Shown one piece after another: positions 48,900 through 57,289 of a DNA stretch of 64,000 nucleotides. The stretch comes from Terriglobia bacterium (GTDB lineage: Bacteria; Acidobacteriota; Terriglobia; Terriglobales; Acidobacteriaceae). The stretch spans positions 1 through 64,000 of the forward strand of contig JAIQFH010000033.1 in the NCBI GenBank assembly GCA_020073385.1. The letters are read 5' to 3'. Made by a program: the position numbers and the translations under genes. Position 1 is the stretch's first letter. Each line of letters begins with the position of its first letter. The notes under the pieces were generated by a model. That model saw only the letters and a program-made list of their open reading frames with translations, ran no database searches and was not told the DNA's origin.

Positions 48900-49421
48900 T
48901 CAGAGAGCCGGCACGATTTCGGACAGAAACCACGTTCTGCGTTCCGTTTCGTCAATCCATGCCTCGATTAGGCTCGCAGTGGCCACATCATCGTGCCGAT
49001 CGCAAACTTCATGCGTGGCCCGGAGGAATCGCATCAGCTGGAGGTTGTCCGCGCACAACTCCTGCAGCATTTTCTTGGGCGCGATACCTTCATCGTTGTT
49101 GTCTTTAAGGCGTTGGTGCCGCGCAATATCGCTGATGGACCGAAGGCTTGAGCCTCCTGTTTTGCGTGCTCGTTCCGCAATAGCGTCCGTCATGGCAAAA
49201 ATCTGATCGGCATGCTCGTCCAGCAGAAGGTGGTAGTCACGAAAATGGCTGCCTGTCATATGCCAGTGAAAGTTTTTCGTCTTCAGATAGAGAACGAAAA
49301 CATCGGCAAGCAAGAGCCGCAAGCTCCCGGAGATCTCGATCGCGCCGGCGCGGGACAAATCAGTGCGGAGATCAGAGGGCGTGTCCGCTATCTTTGCGAT
49401 TTCTGTGGGTCTTTGTCTCAT
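48900..49421 (-). CDS. dps: Dps-type ferritin (DNA protection during starvation)
   Basis: A 173-residue Dps/Dpr-family protein. The ferroxidase-site signature is clear (KTKNFHWHMTGSHFRDYH and LLDEHADQIF, with His, Asp and Glu ligands shared between subunits). It should form a 12-subunit shell that oxidises iron with hydrogen peroxide and shields DNA. ATG 49421 is preferred; a TTG nine bases upstream also fits. It reads toward the sigma factor gene 67 bases away, and is divergent from the sigma-54 activator, so it may be under one of them. Confidence 0.93.
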   Translation of the reverse strand: MRQRPTEIAKIADTPSDLRTDLSRAGAIEISGSLRLLLADVFVLYLKTKNFHWHMTGSHFRDYHLLLDEHADQIFAMTDAIAERARKTGGSSLRSISDIARHQRLKDNNDEGIAPKKMLQELCADNLQLMRFLRATHEVCDRHDDVATASLIEAWIDETERRTWFLSEIVPAL

Positions 49422-49570
49422 AACCTGCAAAGGGCAATTGGCATGCCGCTCCCGCTCGGCTTCAACTCATTGAAACCTAGGGACCGAACGCTCCGTGGAC
49501 ACCACGAGTTCAGGAGGGCACAACGACGAATCGTTGTTGGGAGCCTGCAATCGGGTATAGCCTCTAGGGC

Positions 49571-51139
49571 ATGGATTTAGAGCTCCTCCAGTCGATCTCT
49601 CTTGCCGTGAGCCAGGCGAGGACCGTGGATTCGGTCCTCAAGATGATCGTCGACGGACTTGTCGATAAGGCTGGCTTGGCCCTGGCCCGGATCTGGTTGA
49701 TGGGGCCCGGCGACATCTGCGCGACCTGTCCGATGGGCGGAGAATGCTCCTCGCGGATTCGTTGTCTGCACCTCGCCGCGAGTGCTGGCCGCTCGCAGGT
49801 CGATGGGGCGGAATGGACAGGAATCGAGGGTGAGTTCCGACGGATTCCCCTCGGCGTCCGAAAGGTGGGTCAAGTCGGTTCTACCGGTAAGTCATTCCTG
49901 ATTGAGGATGCTGCTGTGCAACCGGAATTAACCGCGCACCCAAAATGGATAAGCGAGGAAGGCATCCATGGCTTTGCCGGCCATCCATTGACCTTTCGCG
50001 GAGAAATCCTTGGCGTTCTCGGGGCATTTGGGCGCACACCGTTTCTCGACGAGCACTTCAGATGGCTCCGATTGTTCGCCGATCAAGCCGCCGTATCCAT
50101 CGCGAATGCCCGGGCATTCGAAGAACTCAATGCGCTGCAACAGCGTCTAAAACAGGAAAACGACTACCTCAGGGCTGAGGCAAATGAAAGTTTTGGAGGC
50201 TTGCTCGGCCAAAGCCCTGCCTTGAAGGGGATTCTGTCACAGGTTGAATTGGTCGCTTCGACTGATGCGAGTGTGCTGATCCTTGGTGAATCAGGTACAG
50301 GAAAAGAGCTCATCGCGCGGGCTCTGCACGATCGCAGCGGACGCGCCCACCGTGCCCTGGTCAAAGTTAACTGTGCCTCCATCCCACGCGACCTGTTTGA
50401 AAGTGAATTTTTTGGGCACACGAAAGGTTCGTTCACAGGCGCAGTGCGCGACCGCGTAGGCCGGTTTCAACTTGCGGACGGAGGCACTCTATTCCTGGAT
50501 GAGGTGGCCGAAATTCCCCTCGAATTGCAATCCAAACTCCTCCGCGTGTTACAGGAAGGAGAATTTGAACGAGTCGGAGAAGATCGTACGAGGCACGTTA
50601 GCGTCAGGGTGATCGCCGCAACCAATCGCGACCTGGAACAAGAGGTCGAAGCAGGTCGCTTTCGCCACGATCTCTATTTTCGTCTAGGAGTCTTTCCGCT
50701 TAAGGTGCCGCCGCTTCGGGATCGCCTGGAGGACATTCCAATTCTCGCTGCCAGTTTTCTCGCACAAGCCGCACAGAGGATTCATTGTCCCGTCCCCGTT
50801 CTGACACGGAGCAATGTGGATGACCTCACGCGCTACGCCTGGCCGGGCAACATCCGTGAGCTACAAAATGTCATTGAGAGGGCGGTGATACTGGCGGGAG
50901 GCGGGCCGCTTCGCTTCAGCCTACGTGAATCAAATGACTCAGCAACTGCCGGGCTTAAGGCAACGACTTCAGTTTCGACGCGTGCGCAACTCCTTGAACT
51001 CGAACGCGCAAGCATCGTCAAAGCACTCGAACGAAGTGGTGGCAAGATCTACGGTCCCGGAGGCGCTGCCGAGATCCTGGGCATGCGTCCGACAACTCTA
51101 ACGTCAAAGATCGCGGTGCTGCAGATCAAACGTCGTTAA
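49571..51139 (+). CDS. Sigma-54-dependent activator with Cys-rich GAF domain
   Basis: A 522-residue bacterial enhancer-binding protein. Residues 1-180 are a GAF domain with a Cys-rich patch ([16 protein letters not shown], about residues 47-62), possibly a metal or redox site. An AAA+ domain follows (about 205-435): Walker A GESGTGKE, sigma-54 contact loop GSFTGA (Ser for the more common Ala), Walker [11 protein letters not shown] Fis-type helix-turn-helix closes the protein ([18 protein letters not shown]). It should activate RpoN promoters in response to a small-molecule or redox signal. The divergent dps gene is a likely target. Confidence 0.93.
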   Translation: MDLELLQSISLAVSQARTVDSVLKMIVDGLVDKAGLALARIWLMGPGDICATCPMGGECSSRIRCLHLAASAGRSQVDGAEWTGIEGEFRRIPLGVRKVGQVGSTGKSFLIEDAAVQPELTAHPKWISEEGIHGFAGHPLTFRGEILGVLGAFGRTPFLDEHFRWLRLFADQAAVSIANARAFEELNALQQRLKQENDYLRAEANESFGGLLGQSPALKGILSQVELVASTDASVLILGESGTGKELIARALHDRSGRAHRALVKVNCASIPRDLFESEFFGHTKGSFTGAVRDRVGRFQLADGGTLFLDEVAEIPLELQSKLLRVLQEGEFERVGEDRTRHVSVRVIAATNRDLEQEVEAGRFRHDLYFRLGVFPLKVPPLRDRLEDIPILAASFLAQAAQRIHCPVPVLTRSNVDDLTRYAWPGNIRELQNVIERAVILAGGGPLRFSLRESNDSATAGLKATTSVSTRAQLLELERASIVKALERSGGKIYGPGGAAEILGMRPTTLTSKIAVLQIKRR

Positions 51140-51227
51140 GGCAGAACTCTTGCTGCCCGTCAACTGTCTGGACCAGGACATGTTTACGCTCATCCAGAAC
51201 ATGTGACGTGACGGTAATTAACTGTTG

Positions 51228-51974
51228 CTACGCGGCTGCGCCCAGACACTGGGAATCATCCGCGCGAGCGGCCTCAGCTCCACACGCATAAGAAACAACA
51301 TCCTGAGCGAGGAGACCTTCTAGAGCGGCCATTTCCCCTTTCTGCGCGGCAGCGACAAACACATCCAAAAGGCGCCGCTGCTGTTTCGTACTGACGGGGC
51401 TGCGACGGCCATCGGCGATGTGCTTACGGGCACGCGAGACGAGTTGGCGAGTGTTTGCTTCCTGCATTCGTAGAATGCCCGCGATCTGGCGGTAGGAGTA
51501 ATCGAACGCTTCGTGCAGAATGTATGCAGCGCGCTCCGTGGGCGAGAGTTTTTCAAGCAGCACAAGCACCGCAAGCCTCAAAGCGTCGCTGCGTTCCGCA
51601 CCTAATGCAGGATCACTGCTCGTGTCCACCGGTTCGGGAAGGCACGTGTCGACATAGGTTTCGCGGCGCGTATGGGCGGACCGGGCGAGATTTATACACA
51701 ATCGTGTGGTTGTCGTCGCGAGAAACGCGCGCGGGTTCTCAACTACGCTCCGATCCGTAGACTGCCACCGCAACCAAACGTCTTGCACGATATCGTCGGC
51801 TTCCGCTGCGCTTCCAAGCATGCGGTAAGCGAGGCCGAACAGACGCGGACGCACATCGGCAAAAACTGAAAGGCCGTTGTCGTATTCGCCCATCTCTAGG
51901 CCAGAGTGAAGTGAGGAAGCGCTCGGCGGTAGGGTGTCTCCTTGATGAATTCCCGTCATTGCAGCTGAACTCAT
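51228..51974 (-). CDS. ECF41-like sigma factor, second copy, SnoaL domain missing
   Basis: A 248-residue paralogue of the sigma factor at 48137-48832. ATG 51974 has AAGGAG seven bases before it. Regions 2 and 4 are intact (FADVRPRLFGLAYRMLG; LSPTERAAYILHEAFDYSYRQIA in part; LVSRARKHIADGR). It runs a little further into the SnoaL domain (ALEGLLAQDVVSY), then ends after 20 odd residues (ACGAEAARADDSQ). Both copies are therefore truncated close to the same point. The two paralogues are direct repeats flanking dps and the sigma-54 activator. Confidence 0.85.
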   Translation of the reverse strand: MSSAAMTGIHQGDTLPPSASSLHSGLEMGEYDNGLSVFADVRPRLFGLAYRMLGSAAEADDIVQDVWLRWQSTDRSVVENPRAFLATTTTRLCINLARSAHTRRETYVDTCLPEPVDTSSDPALGAERSDALRLAVLVLLEKLSPTERAAYILHEAFDYSYRQIAGILRMQEANTRQLVSRARKHIADGRRSPVSTKQQRRLLDVFVAAAQKGEMAALEGLLAQDVVSYACGAEAARADDSQCLGAAA

Positions 51975-52362
51975 AACTCGCTCCTTGACTCGGCCCCTGA
52001 GTTTGTGTCTGAGGAATCCGGGGCGACGATTCTTTGGCGAGTATCTGACTGATTCCGACGTTTCGGAAACTCCAGATGCAGTGATTAGCAATGACTATTT
52101 CTGTGCGATTCGGAGACTCGTTCGAGTGATCGTGAAGCACTCATTCAAGAGAGTTCAGTCGTGAGGCTAAGTCCCTTGGTTACGGTCGATCCGCTTCCAT
52201 CCGAGCAACTAAGCGTCGAACGACCCGCGCATGGTCCAATCATCGCCGCCGACGCACGGAGCGCTACCAGCAGAATGCAGACGATTACGTGTCCGCGAAA
52301 CAGTGTTTGGCAGTTCCCATTAGTGCTATGAGGGACTTGCTCTAAACCAGGACGATGCGAAT
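51975..52362. other. Gap with a decayed DoxX-like copy
   Basis: No intact gene is seen. The left half holds upstream sequence of the sigma factor. The right half, 52165-52335, is a decayed copy of the neighbouring DoxX-like gene (listed separately). Confidence 0.55.
52165..52335 (-). pseudogene. Decayed copy of the DoxX-like gene
   Basis: Read leftward, the sequence gives VICILLVALRASAAMIGP, then after a frameshift SFDA, a stop, and GWKRIDRNQ. The intact neighbour reads WMCVLLGALGISIAMIGPG and then SVDARRYGWKRIDPHN. The match runs from the loop before the last helix to the C-terminus, with at least one frameshift and one stop. It lies just downstream of the intact gene, so it is a tandem duplicate that has decayed. 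Confidence 0.6.
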
Positions 52363-52737
52363 CTATCGATTGTGGGGATCAATGCGCTTCCAGCCGTAGC
52401 GGCGAGCATCCACAGACCAGGCGCCAGGTCCGATCATTGCTATAGATATGCCGAGTGCTCCCAGCAATACGCACATCCAAGGATTGTCTGCGCGTGCAAG
52501 GATGTTTCGCAGTTCAATCGGCGCCGTGAGTGCGCCGCTGATTGGAGTCCACACCCCTACGAGCAAAAGAATCGCTACTATCGCCGTGAGTATTGCGATT
52601 ACGGCAGACTGCAGCGAGTGCCCAGTCGGCAACGTGTCAATCGCTTGATACACGAGAGCAGCGGCAGTGACCAGGCGCAACAGCAAGAGCCCAGCACCAG
52701 GCCATCCATGAGCGAACGTTGAGAATAGTCGTCTCAA
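52363..52737 (-). CDS. DoxX-like small membrane protein
   Basis: A 124-residue membrane protein with about four hydrophobic segments (LLLLRLVTAAALVYQAI, AVIAILTAIVAILLLVGVW, MCVLLGALGISIAMIG). It resembles the gene at 40898-41320. The start is TTG 52737 without a clear ribosome binding site. It lies downstream of a response regulator gene (104 bases), just as its paralogue does. The family is DoxX-like, and its role is unknown. Confidence 0.7.
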   Translation of the reverse strand: MRRLFSTFAHGWPGAGLLLLRLVTAAALVYQAIDTLPTGHSLQSAVIAILTAIVAILLLVGVWTPISGALTAPIELRNILARADNPWMCVLLGALGISIAMIGPGAWSVDARRYGWKRIDPHNR

Positions 52738-52841
52738 AAGGGTCTTACCGCACTGAACGCCCCATACGGGGCGGAACTACGAAGGATGCCATGTTCAAGA
52801 TTGGGAGGAACAGCCCCGAAATAGGGAAATCCGCTCACCCT

Positions 52842-53483
52842 TTAGAGTGATTGCAGTTCGATGATGCCTCGCTTCAGTGCTATGGTGACCGCCTGGGTGC
52901 GGTCATTGGCGCCCAATTTCGAAAGGATGTTCTTGACTCTACTCTTGACCGTCTCTTCACTGATCGAAAGCTGAGCGGCAATCTGCTTATTTGCATTCCC
53001 ATCAGCGATCAGGCGTAAAACGGAGATTTCTGCAGGAGTGAGAGAATCATCTGCCGCGTGGCTAGCAACCTCACCGGACAACTCTGGGCTAAGGATCTTT
53101 TTGCCCGCATGAATCTTCCGGATTGCATCCAGAAGTTCTTTGTGCAGAAGGTTCTTTATCAGGTATCCCTGAGCCCCTGCTTTGAGAGCGCGTACCACCT
53201 GAACGTCGCCGGTGTAGGTGGTAAGGACGATGATTCGTGCTTGAGGAAATTCATCGCGAATCGCAATGATCGCGTCGACTCCGCTCAGCTCCGGCATCTG
53301 CAAATCCATCAAAGTCACATCCGGCCGATGAGCCCGAAACTGCTGTATAGCCTCGCGTCCGTTGGAAGCTTCGCCGACTAAAAGCATATCGGCCTGATCT
53401 TGCACGAGTCCCGCGATACCGTTGCGGACCACAGGATGGTCATCGACCGTCAAAATCCGAATCGATTTGAGATCATCACTCAC
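52842..53483 (-). CDS. NarL/LuxR-type response regulator, second copy
   Basis: A 213-residue response regulator. GTG 53483 lies four bases after the kinase stop and is preferred over TTG 53537, which would overlap the kinase gene. Receiver: VDDHP, Asp in VTLMDLQMPELSG, Thr in LTTYTGD, Lys in IKNLLH. LuxR helix-turn-helix: LTPAEISVLRLIADG, ISEETVKSRVKNILSKLG. Closely similar to the regulator at 40156-40785. It pairs with the kinase just upstream. Confidence 0.95.
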   Translation of the reverse strand: MSDDLKSIRILTVDDHPVVRNGIAGLVQDQADMLLVGEASNGREAIQQFRAHRPDVTLMDLQMPELSGVDAIIAIRDEFPQARIIVLTTYTGDVQVVRALKAGAQGYLIKNLLHKELLDAIRKIHAGKKILSPELSGEVASHAADDSLTPAEISVLRLIADGNANKQIAAQLSISEETVKSRVKNILSKLGANDRTQAVTIALKRGIIELQSL

Positions 53484-53487
53484 AGGT

Positions 53488-56400
53488 TTATTGCTGTTCT
53501 TTTTCTCGTTGTCGAGGAACGGAGGTGAGATAGGCAATCGAGGCGGGAATGCTGAGTTGAATTTCCGTGCCAGAATCTAGCTCACTCCAGACTTCCAATT
53601 GCCCGCCCAGAAGTTTGGCGCGCTCGCGCATTCCCTGCAATCCCCAATGTCCGGAGCGTCCTTCAATGAAGACGTCCGAGTCTACACCCCTACCGTCATC
53701 CCGAACCCGCAGACGCAGATGATTCTTGTCGTATTGTATCTCCACCTCGATGCGCCGTGCCTCGGCGTGATGGAATGCATTGCGCAGCGCCTCGCCTGCA
53801 ATCCGATAAACGTCGTCACGCAGGATCGGATTGAGATCACGTGGCGTGCCCTCGACCGCAACATTGAAGAGAGGAGCATCCTGGCTAGTTTGCTGGGCCG
53901 CAAGCTCCTCGCCGAGAGTTTGAATGGCTACAGCGAGATCGTTGGTGACGATTGTGGATAGTCGCAATCCCTGTACAGCCTCCCGGCCTTCGGTGATCGC
54001 CTGAGCTGCTTGATCGATCGCGCCTTCCAGTCTCTGTTTCGCGTCAACCGGCCGGTCCGGCAATAGGTTGGCGGCCCGTTGAAAACTCATCAAAAGACCA
54101 TGCAAGCTCTGTAGCACTGTATCGTGCAGCTCCCGGGCGATACGTGTGCGCTCGTCGACTCGCGCTTCAACCACCAGTGCAAACTTTTGCTTCAGTTGGC
54201 GAACACGTAATTGATAAGACGCCCAAAGCAGTCCCAAAAAGGCGCCGATACACAGTGTTCGGAACCATGTGGTCTGGTAGTACGCTGGGGGGACGAAAAA
54301 TTCCAAAGATGCGCCCGCTTCGTTCCAGACACCATCATTGTTGCAGGCGATTACGTGGAATGTATATGATCCGGCATCCAGGTTTGTATAAACAGCCTCG
54401 CGTCGCGTGCCGGGTTCCTGCCAGTCCTCGTCTTGTCCTTCAAGCTTATAGCGAAAGCGAACCCGTTCGGGAATTGTGAGACTGGTAGCCGTATAGGCGA
54501 TTCGCAAATTTGCGGTTCGGGACGGCAACCTCAAAAATGGAGAGTTATTGTATTTCCTGCCATTAGCAATAACAGACTCAATCATTACTGGCGGTGGCAC
54601 CGTGTTCTGTACAACACGCTTGGGATTGATCCAAGCTAAGCCGTTTGTTGTGGCGAACCATATGCGGCCGTCCGTTGTTTCCACGGCCGACGGTGAGGCG
54701 AGAGGGCCCCTAAGTTCTGCGGTCAACCCATCCAGCAAACCGAAGCTCTCGAATTCGACTTTGCCGGAGCCCAACTCTCGAAGCTGGGCTTCATGAATGT
54801 GAATCACTCCCCGATTTTCGGAAAACCATAGCCCACCTTCAGGATAGGCAACGATTCCGGAAATACCGCCGAAGGTACTGCCATCGGATGGATTTACCGG
54901 TTGAAAGCGGCTGCCATCAAAAAATTCCAGACCGAACTCGCCACCAATCCAGATCGTCGTCCCTTTGGCCCGGATAGACGTGACCGCCCCAATCTGAACG
55001 CCGTCCTTGCCAGAAAAAATCCGGACTCTGTCTCCATCCAGCATCGCGACCGTGTTCGCGAGCCCGAACCATATACGCCCCTCTGAGTCCGTAAACTCCG
55101 CAGTTGCGTTGCCCTGCGGGCCACCCAGGCTCTCGAGGCTGGTCCAACTGGACCTTTCTAGTCGAAAAGTTCCTGACTCCATCGATATCCACAACCTGCC
55201 CAACCGGTCCTGAGTGATGGCGTTAACGCGCAATTGTGGACTCACAGCGATCCCGCCTGCTGTTGGCAGATCGAGTTGGCGCAGTATCAGTCCCTGCCCC
55301 GCAGGTACAGCGCCATGGTAGTTGTAGGTTAGCGCCCCGGGCTTCGATCCAATCGCATCCAAACGTTCGTGGGCAAGGCGTAAAACAGACGACGGAGTCG
55401 CTAGCCAGAAAACGCCATTCGGATCACGATAGGCGCAGTCGATGGGCTGGTCACGCAGTTGTGTCACGATTTTGTCATTCTGAATCTTCAGCAGAACCTC
55501 AGGCCCCATTCCCGCAGCCCAAAGCGCCCCTTGGTCGCCGGCCGCCAACGCTCGGGTTGTAAAAGAGTGCAACGATGGGATCGGCAGGGCGCCGCGATAC
55601 GAAATTGGTTTAAGGGGGACCGAGACGACAGGACTCTGTTGGAATCGATCTAGTCCGCCGCTCGTGCCGATCCATACATTGCCCTCGCGGTCCTGCAGCA
55701 GGGAATATACGAAATCGCTTGTCAGACCATCTCGTTGCGTGAACGCCTCCACGTCGGAATTGTGGAACTCCCATGCAGACGGCCCTCTAATCTTCGGTGG
55801 AGGGAGACGCTCCGGATACGGAACCCGACGGATTCCAGTGCCCAGGCTGGTAATCCAGAGACTTCCCTTATTGTCAAATGTGATTGCCTGAGATCCTACA
55901 AGGACTGCCGGCCCCGATCTTCCGTCGTCTTTCCCTGGCAAGGGAACAGGTCGGACCCCGTAGCCCCCTTCTGCCATCCATAATGTGCCGTCGGGCCCTT
56001 CGTCAAAGCTGTGCACAAAAGGTAGGAGGTGCTGTGCCGCTATCTGAAACTGGTGTCCTCCCTCGACGAGATATGCGACACTGGTCGGCGTGCCCACCCA
56101 AACTGTGCCGGCGTGATCCACGAAAACGGTATAGGCTTGGCCTGCGAACCCCCAATCAGTCCCGATCTTTGTCCAGCGTGAACCTTCTAGTCGAGCTAGC
56201 CCATCCTTTCCTGCTGCTATCCAAATTGCACCTTGCCGGTCACGTGCGAATGCCAACACCGCACGAGAAGGAAGCCCCTCCGGCCTGCCATAGTCGGTCG
56301 CCGTCCCATCCTTAATGAAGCTGACCCCGCCGAAGACATAGCCCACCCATAGGCCTCCATCTGGTACAGCGAACAGAGAGACCACGTTGCGTTGCGGAAA

Positions 56401-56658
56401 GGCCTCCCCGGATTGGGGCTTGTAAGGCTGAAATCGAATTCCATCGAAACGAAACAATCCGGTTGCCGTCCCTAGCCACAGGAAACCGTCTGTTGTCTGG
56501 GCCAGGGCATGTATTTCCGACGGGGCTCCCTCCTTGAAAGTCCAGGCAGCATGGTACAGTTCGGCGAGTTTCTGATCACGGTCGATCCCGTGCAACTGAA
56601 TACAAGGGAGCAGGATCAGCAGGATCCAAAGACTATATTTATGAGAAGCCACGTTCAT
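53488..56658 (-). CDS. Two-component-propeller sensor histidine kinase, second copy
   Basis: A 1056-residue membrane kinase of the same design as 37093-40155. ATG 56658 begins a signal segment (YSLWILLILLPCIQLHG); the frame is open 49 codons upstream. Reg_prop blades (GFLWLGTATGLFRFDG, GNVWIGTSGGLDRF) fill residues of about 50-690, Y_Y_Y lies at about 716-776, a membrane helix at about 793-817, the H-box (RELHDTVLQSLHG, His near 842) and an HATPase domain (DDGRGVD near 986, WGLQGMRERA). The periplasmic ligand is unknown. It heads an inverted version of the kinase-regulator-DoxX order. Confidence 0.93.
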   Translation of the reverse strand: MNVASHKYSLWILLILLPCIQLHGIDRDQKLAELYHAAWTFKEGAPSEIHALAQTTDGFLWLGTATGLFRFDGIRFQPYKPQSGEAFPQRNVVSLFAVPDGGLWVGYVFGGVSFIKDGTATDYGRPEGLPSRAVLAFARDRQGAIWIAAGKDGLARLEGSRWTKIGTDWGFAGQAYTVFVDHAGTVWVGTPTSVAYLVEGGHQFQIAAQHLLPFVHSFDEGPDGTLWMAEGGYGVRPVPLPGKDDGRSGPAVLVGSQAITFDNKGSLWITSLGTGIRRVPYPERLPPPKIRGPSAWEFHNSDVEAFTQRDGLTSDFVYSLLQDREGNVWIGTSGGLDRFQQSPVVSVPLKPISYRGALPIPSLHSFTTRALAAGDQGALWAAGMGPEVLLKIQNDKIVTQLRDQPIDCAYRDPNGVFWLATPSSVLRLAHERLDAIGSKPGALTYNYHGAVPAGQGLILRQLDLPTAGGIAVSPQLRVNAITQDRLGRLWISMESGTFRLERSSWTSLESLGGPQGNATAEFTDSEGRIWFGLANTVAMLDGDRVRIFSGKDGVQIGAVTSIRAKGTTIWIGGEFGLEFFDGSRFQPVNPSDGSTFGGISGIVAYPEGGLWFSENRGVIHIHEAQLRELGSGKVEFESFGLLDGLTAELRGPLASPSAVETTDGRIWFATTNGLAWINPKRVVQNTVPPPVMIESVIANGRKYNNSPFLRLPSRTANLRIAYTATSLTIPERVRFRYKLEGQDEDWQEPGTRREAVYTNLDAGSYTFHVIACNNDGVWNEAGASLEFFVPPAYYQTTWFRTLCIGAFLGLLWASYQLRVRQLKQKFALVVEARVDERTRIARELHDTVLQSLHGLLMSFQRAANLLPDRPVDAKQRLEGAIDQAAQAITEGREAVQGLRLSTIVTNDLAVAIQTLGEELAAQQTSQDAPLFNVAVEGTPRDLNPILRDDVYRIAGEALRNAFHHAEARRIEVEIQYDKNHLRLRVRDDGRGVDSDVFIEGRSGHWGLQGMRERAKLLGGQLEVWSELDSGTEIQLSIPASIAYLTSVPRQREKEQQ

Positions 56659-56856
56659 GCTTGCGCCAAGGATTGCCTCGGCCTTCCCGAGCAACTGCCT
56701 CACAGATTGCAGACACGACTGTGCCTGATCAGCCGCATCGCAGGCCCGCACCGAGCGGAGTCGCAGATGATGCTTTCGGGAAATTCTAGAGCCAGCTTCC
56801 GACAAGAATCAACAACGGAAGGGTTGCATGCAGGTCCAACTTGTGGGAACGGGCAG

Positions 56857-57024
56857 TCACAGCGAGTTCGCCTTGTACAAACGCGACAATCCAAGCATCT
56901 CCACAACGGCCTCTTCACTGAGCGGTGGGTCATCCGAGTCGCCGGTAATCAGTTCTTCTGCGGCATGGTATAGCTGTTCATCGAGATTAGCGCCTATGAG
57001 CGGATCATCGTTAGCATTGGTCAT
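56857..57024 (-). CDS. Tiny acidic protein (55 residues) next to ferritin-like gene
   Basis: A 55-residue acidic protein beginning MTNANDDPLIGANLDEQLYH and ending GLSRLYKANSL. A GGGAGGT ribosome binding site lies 11-17 bases before ATG 57024. Its start overlaps the end of the next upstream gene by 14 bases in another frame, so the two are coupled. It has no signal peptide, no membrane segment and no recognised family. Regular spacing of acidic residues and a helical pattern suggest a small binding partner. It is the last of three genes read leftward from 58417. Confidence 0.55.
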   Translation of the reverse strand: MTNANDDPLIGANLDEQLYHAAEELITGDSDDPPLSEEAVVEMLGLSRLYKANSL

Positions 57025-57241
57025 CGAATTTCTCTACCTCCCAATCAAGTTCGAGCTCCTCGATCCTGCTCCGCCAGTATTGAGCTGTTGGTTGTGACGG
57101 CGATTGATCGTTGGAGGTCAAAATGGCGCGTACCTCTTCTTCTGTTTCCTCGAGATATATCTCTTCTTGACTGGCAACCGTCTCATAGCAAGCCTCCGCA
57201 TCAGTCGGAATGCTGTTGTCTTTACTCATGTTGATCGGCAT
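57011..57241 (-). CDS. Small acidic protein (76 residues) next to ferritin-like gene
   Basis: A 76-residue, strongly acidic protein (ASQEEIYLEETEEEVRAIL in the middle; RIEELELDWEVEKF near the end). GGAGAGGAAC precedes ATG 57241. It begins 48 bases after the ferritin-like gene and its end overlaps the start of the 55-residue gene. No family is recognised. Two Cys residues, one at the very C-terminus (DDQC), are notable. It may be a partner, chaperone or substrate peptide of the ferritin-like enzyme; that is a guess. Confidence 0.6.
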   Translation of the reverse strand: MPINMSKDNSIPTDAEACYETVASQEEIYLEETEEEVRAILTSNDQSPSQPTAQYWRSRIEELELDWEVEKFDDQC

Positions 57242-57289
57242 TTTGTTCCTCTCCGTAGTTTGTGTAGTTGCTGCGCCTTTCCCCGCGGA

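Noticed and set aside
49434-49449. Possible sigma-54 promoter (GG-10-GC pattern, CGGCATGCCAATTGCC) before dps
   Set aside because: The spacing fits, but transcription would start almost at the dps start codon, leaving no leader for a ribosome binding site, and the -24 box is a poor match.
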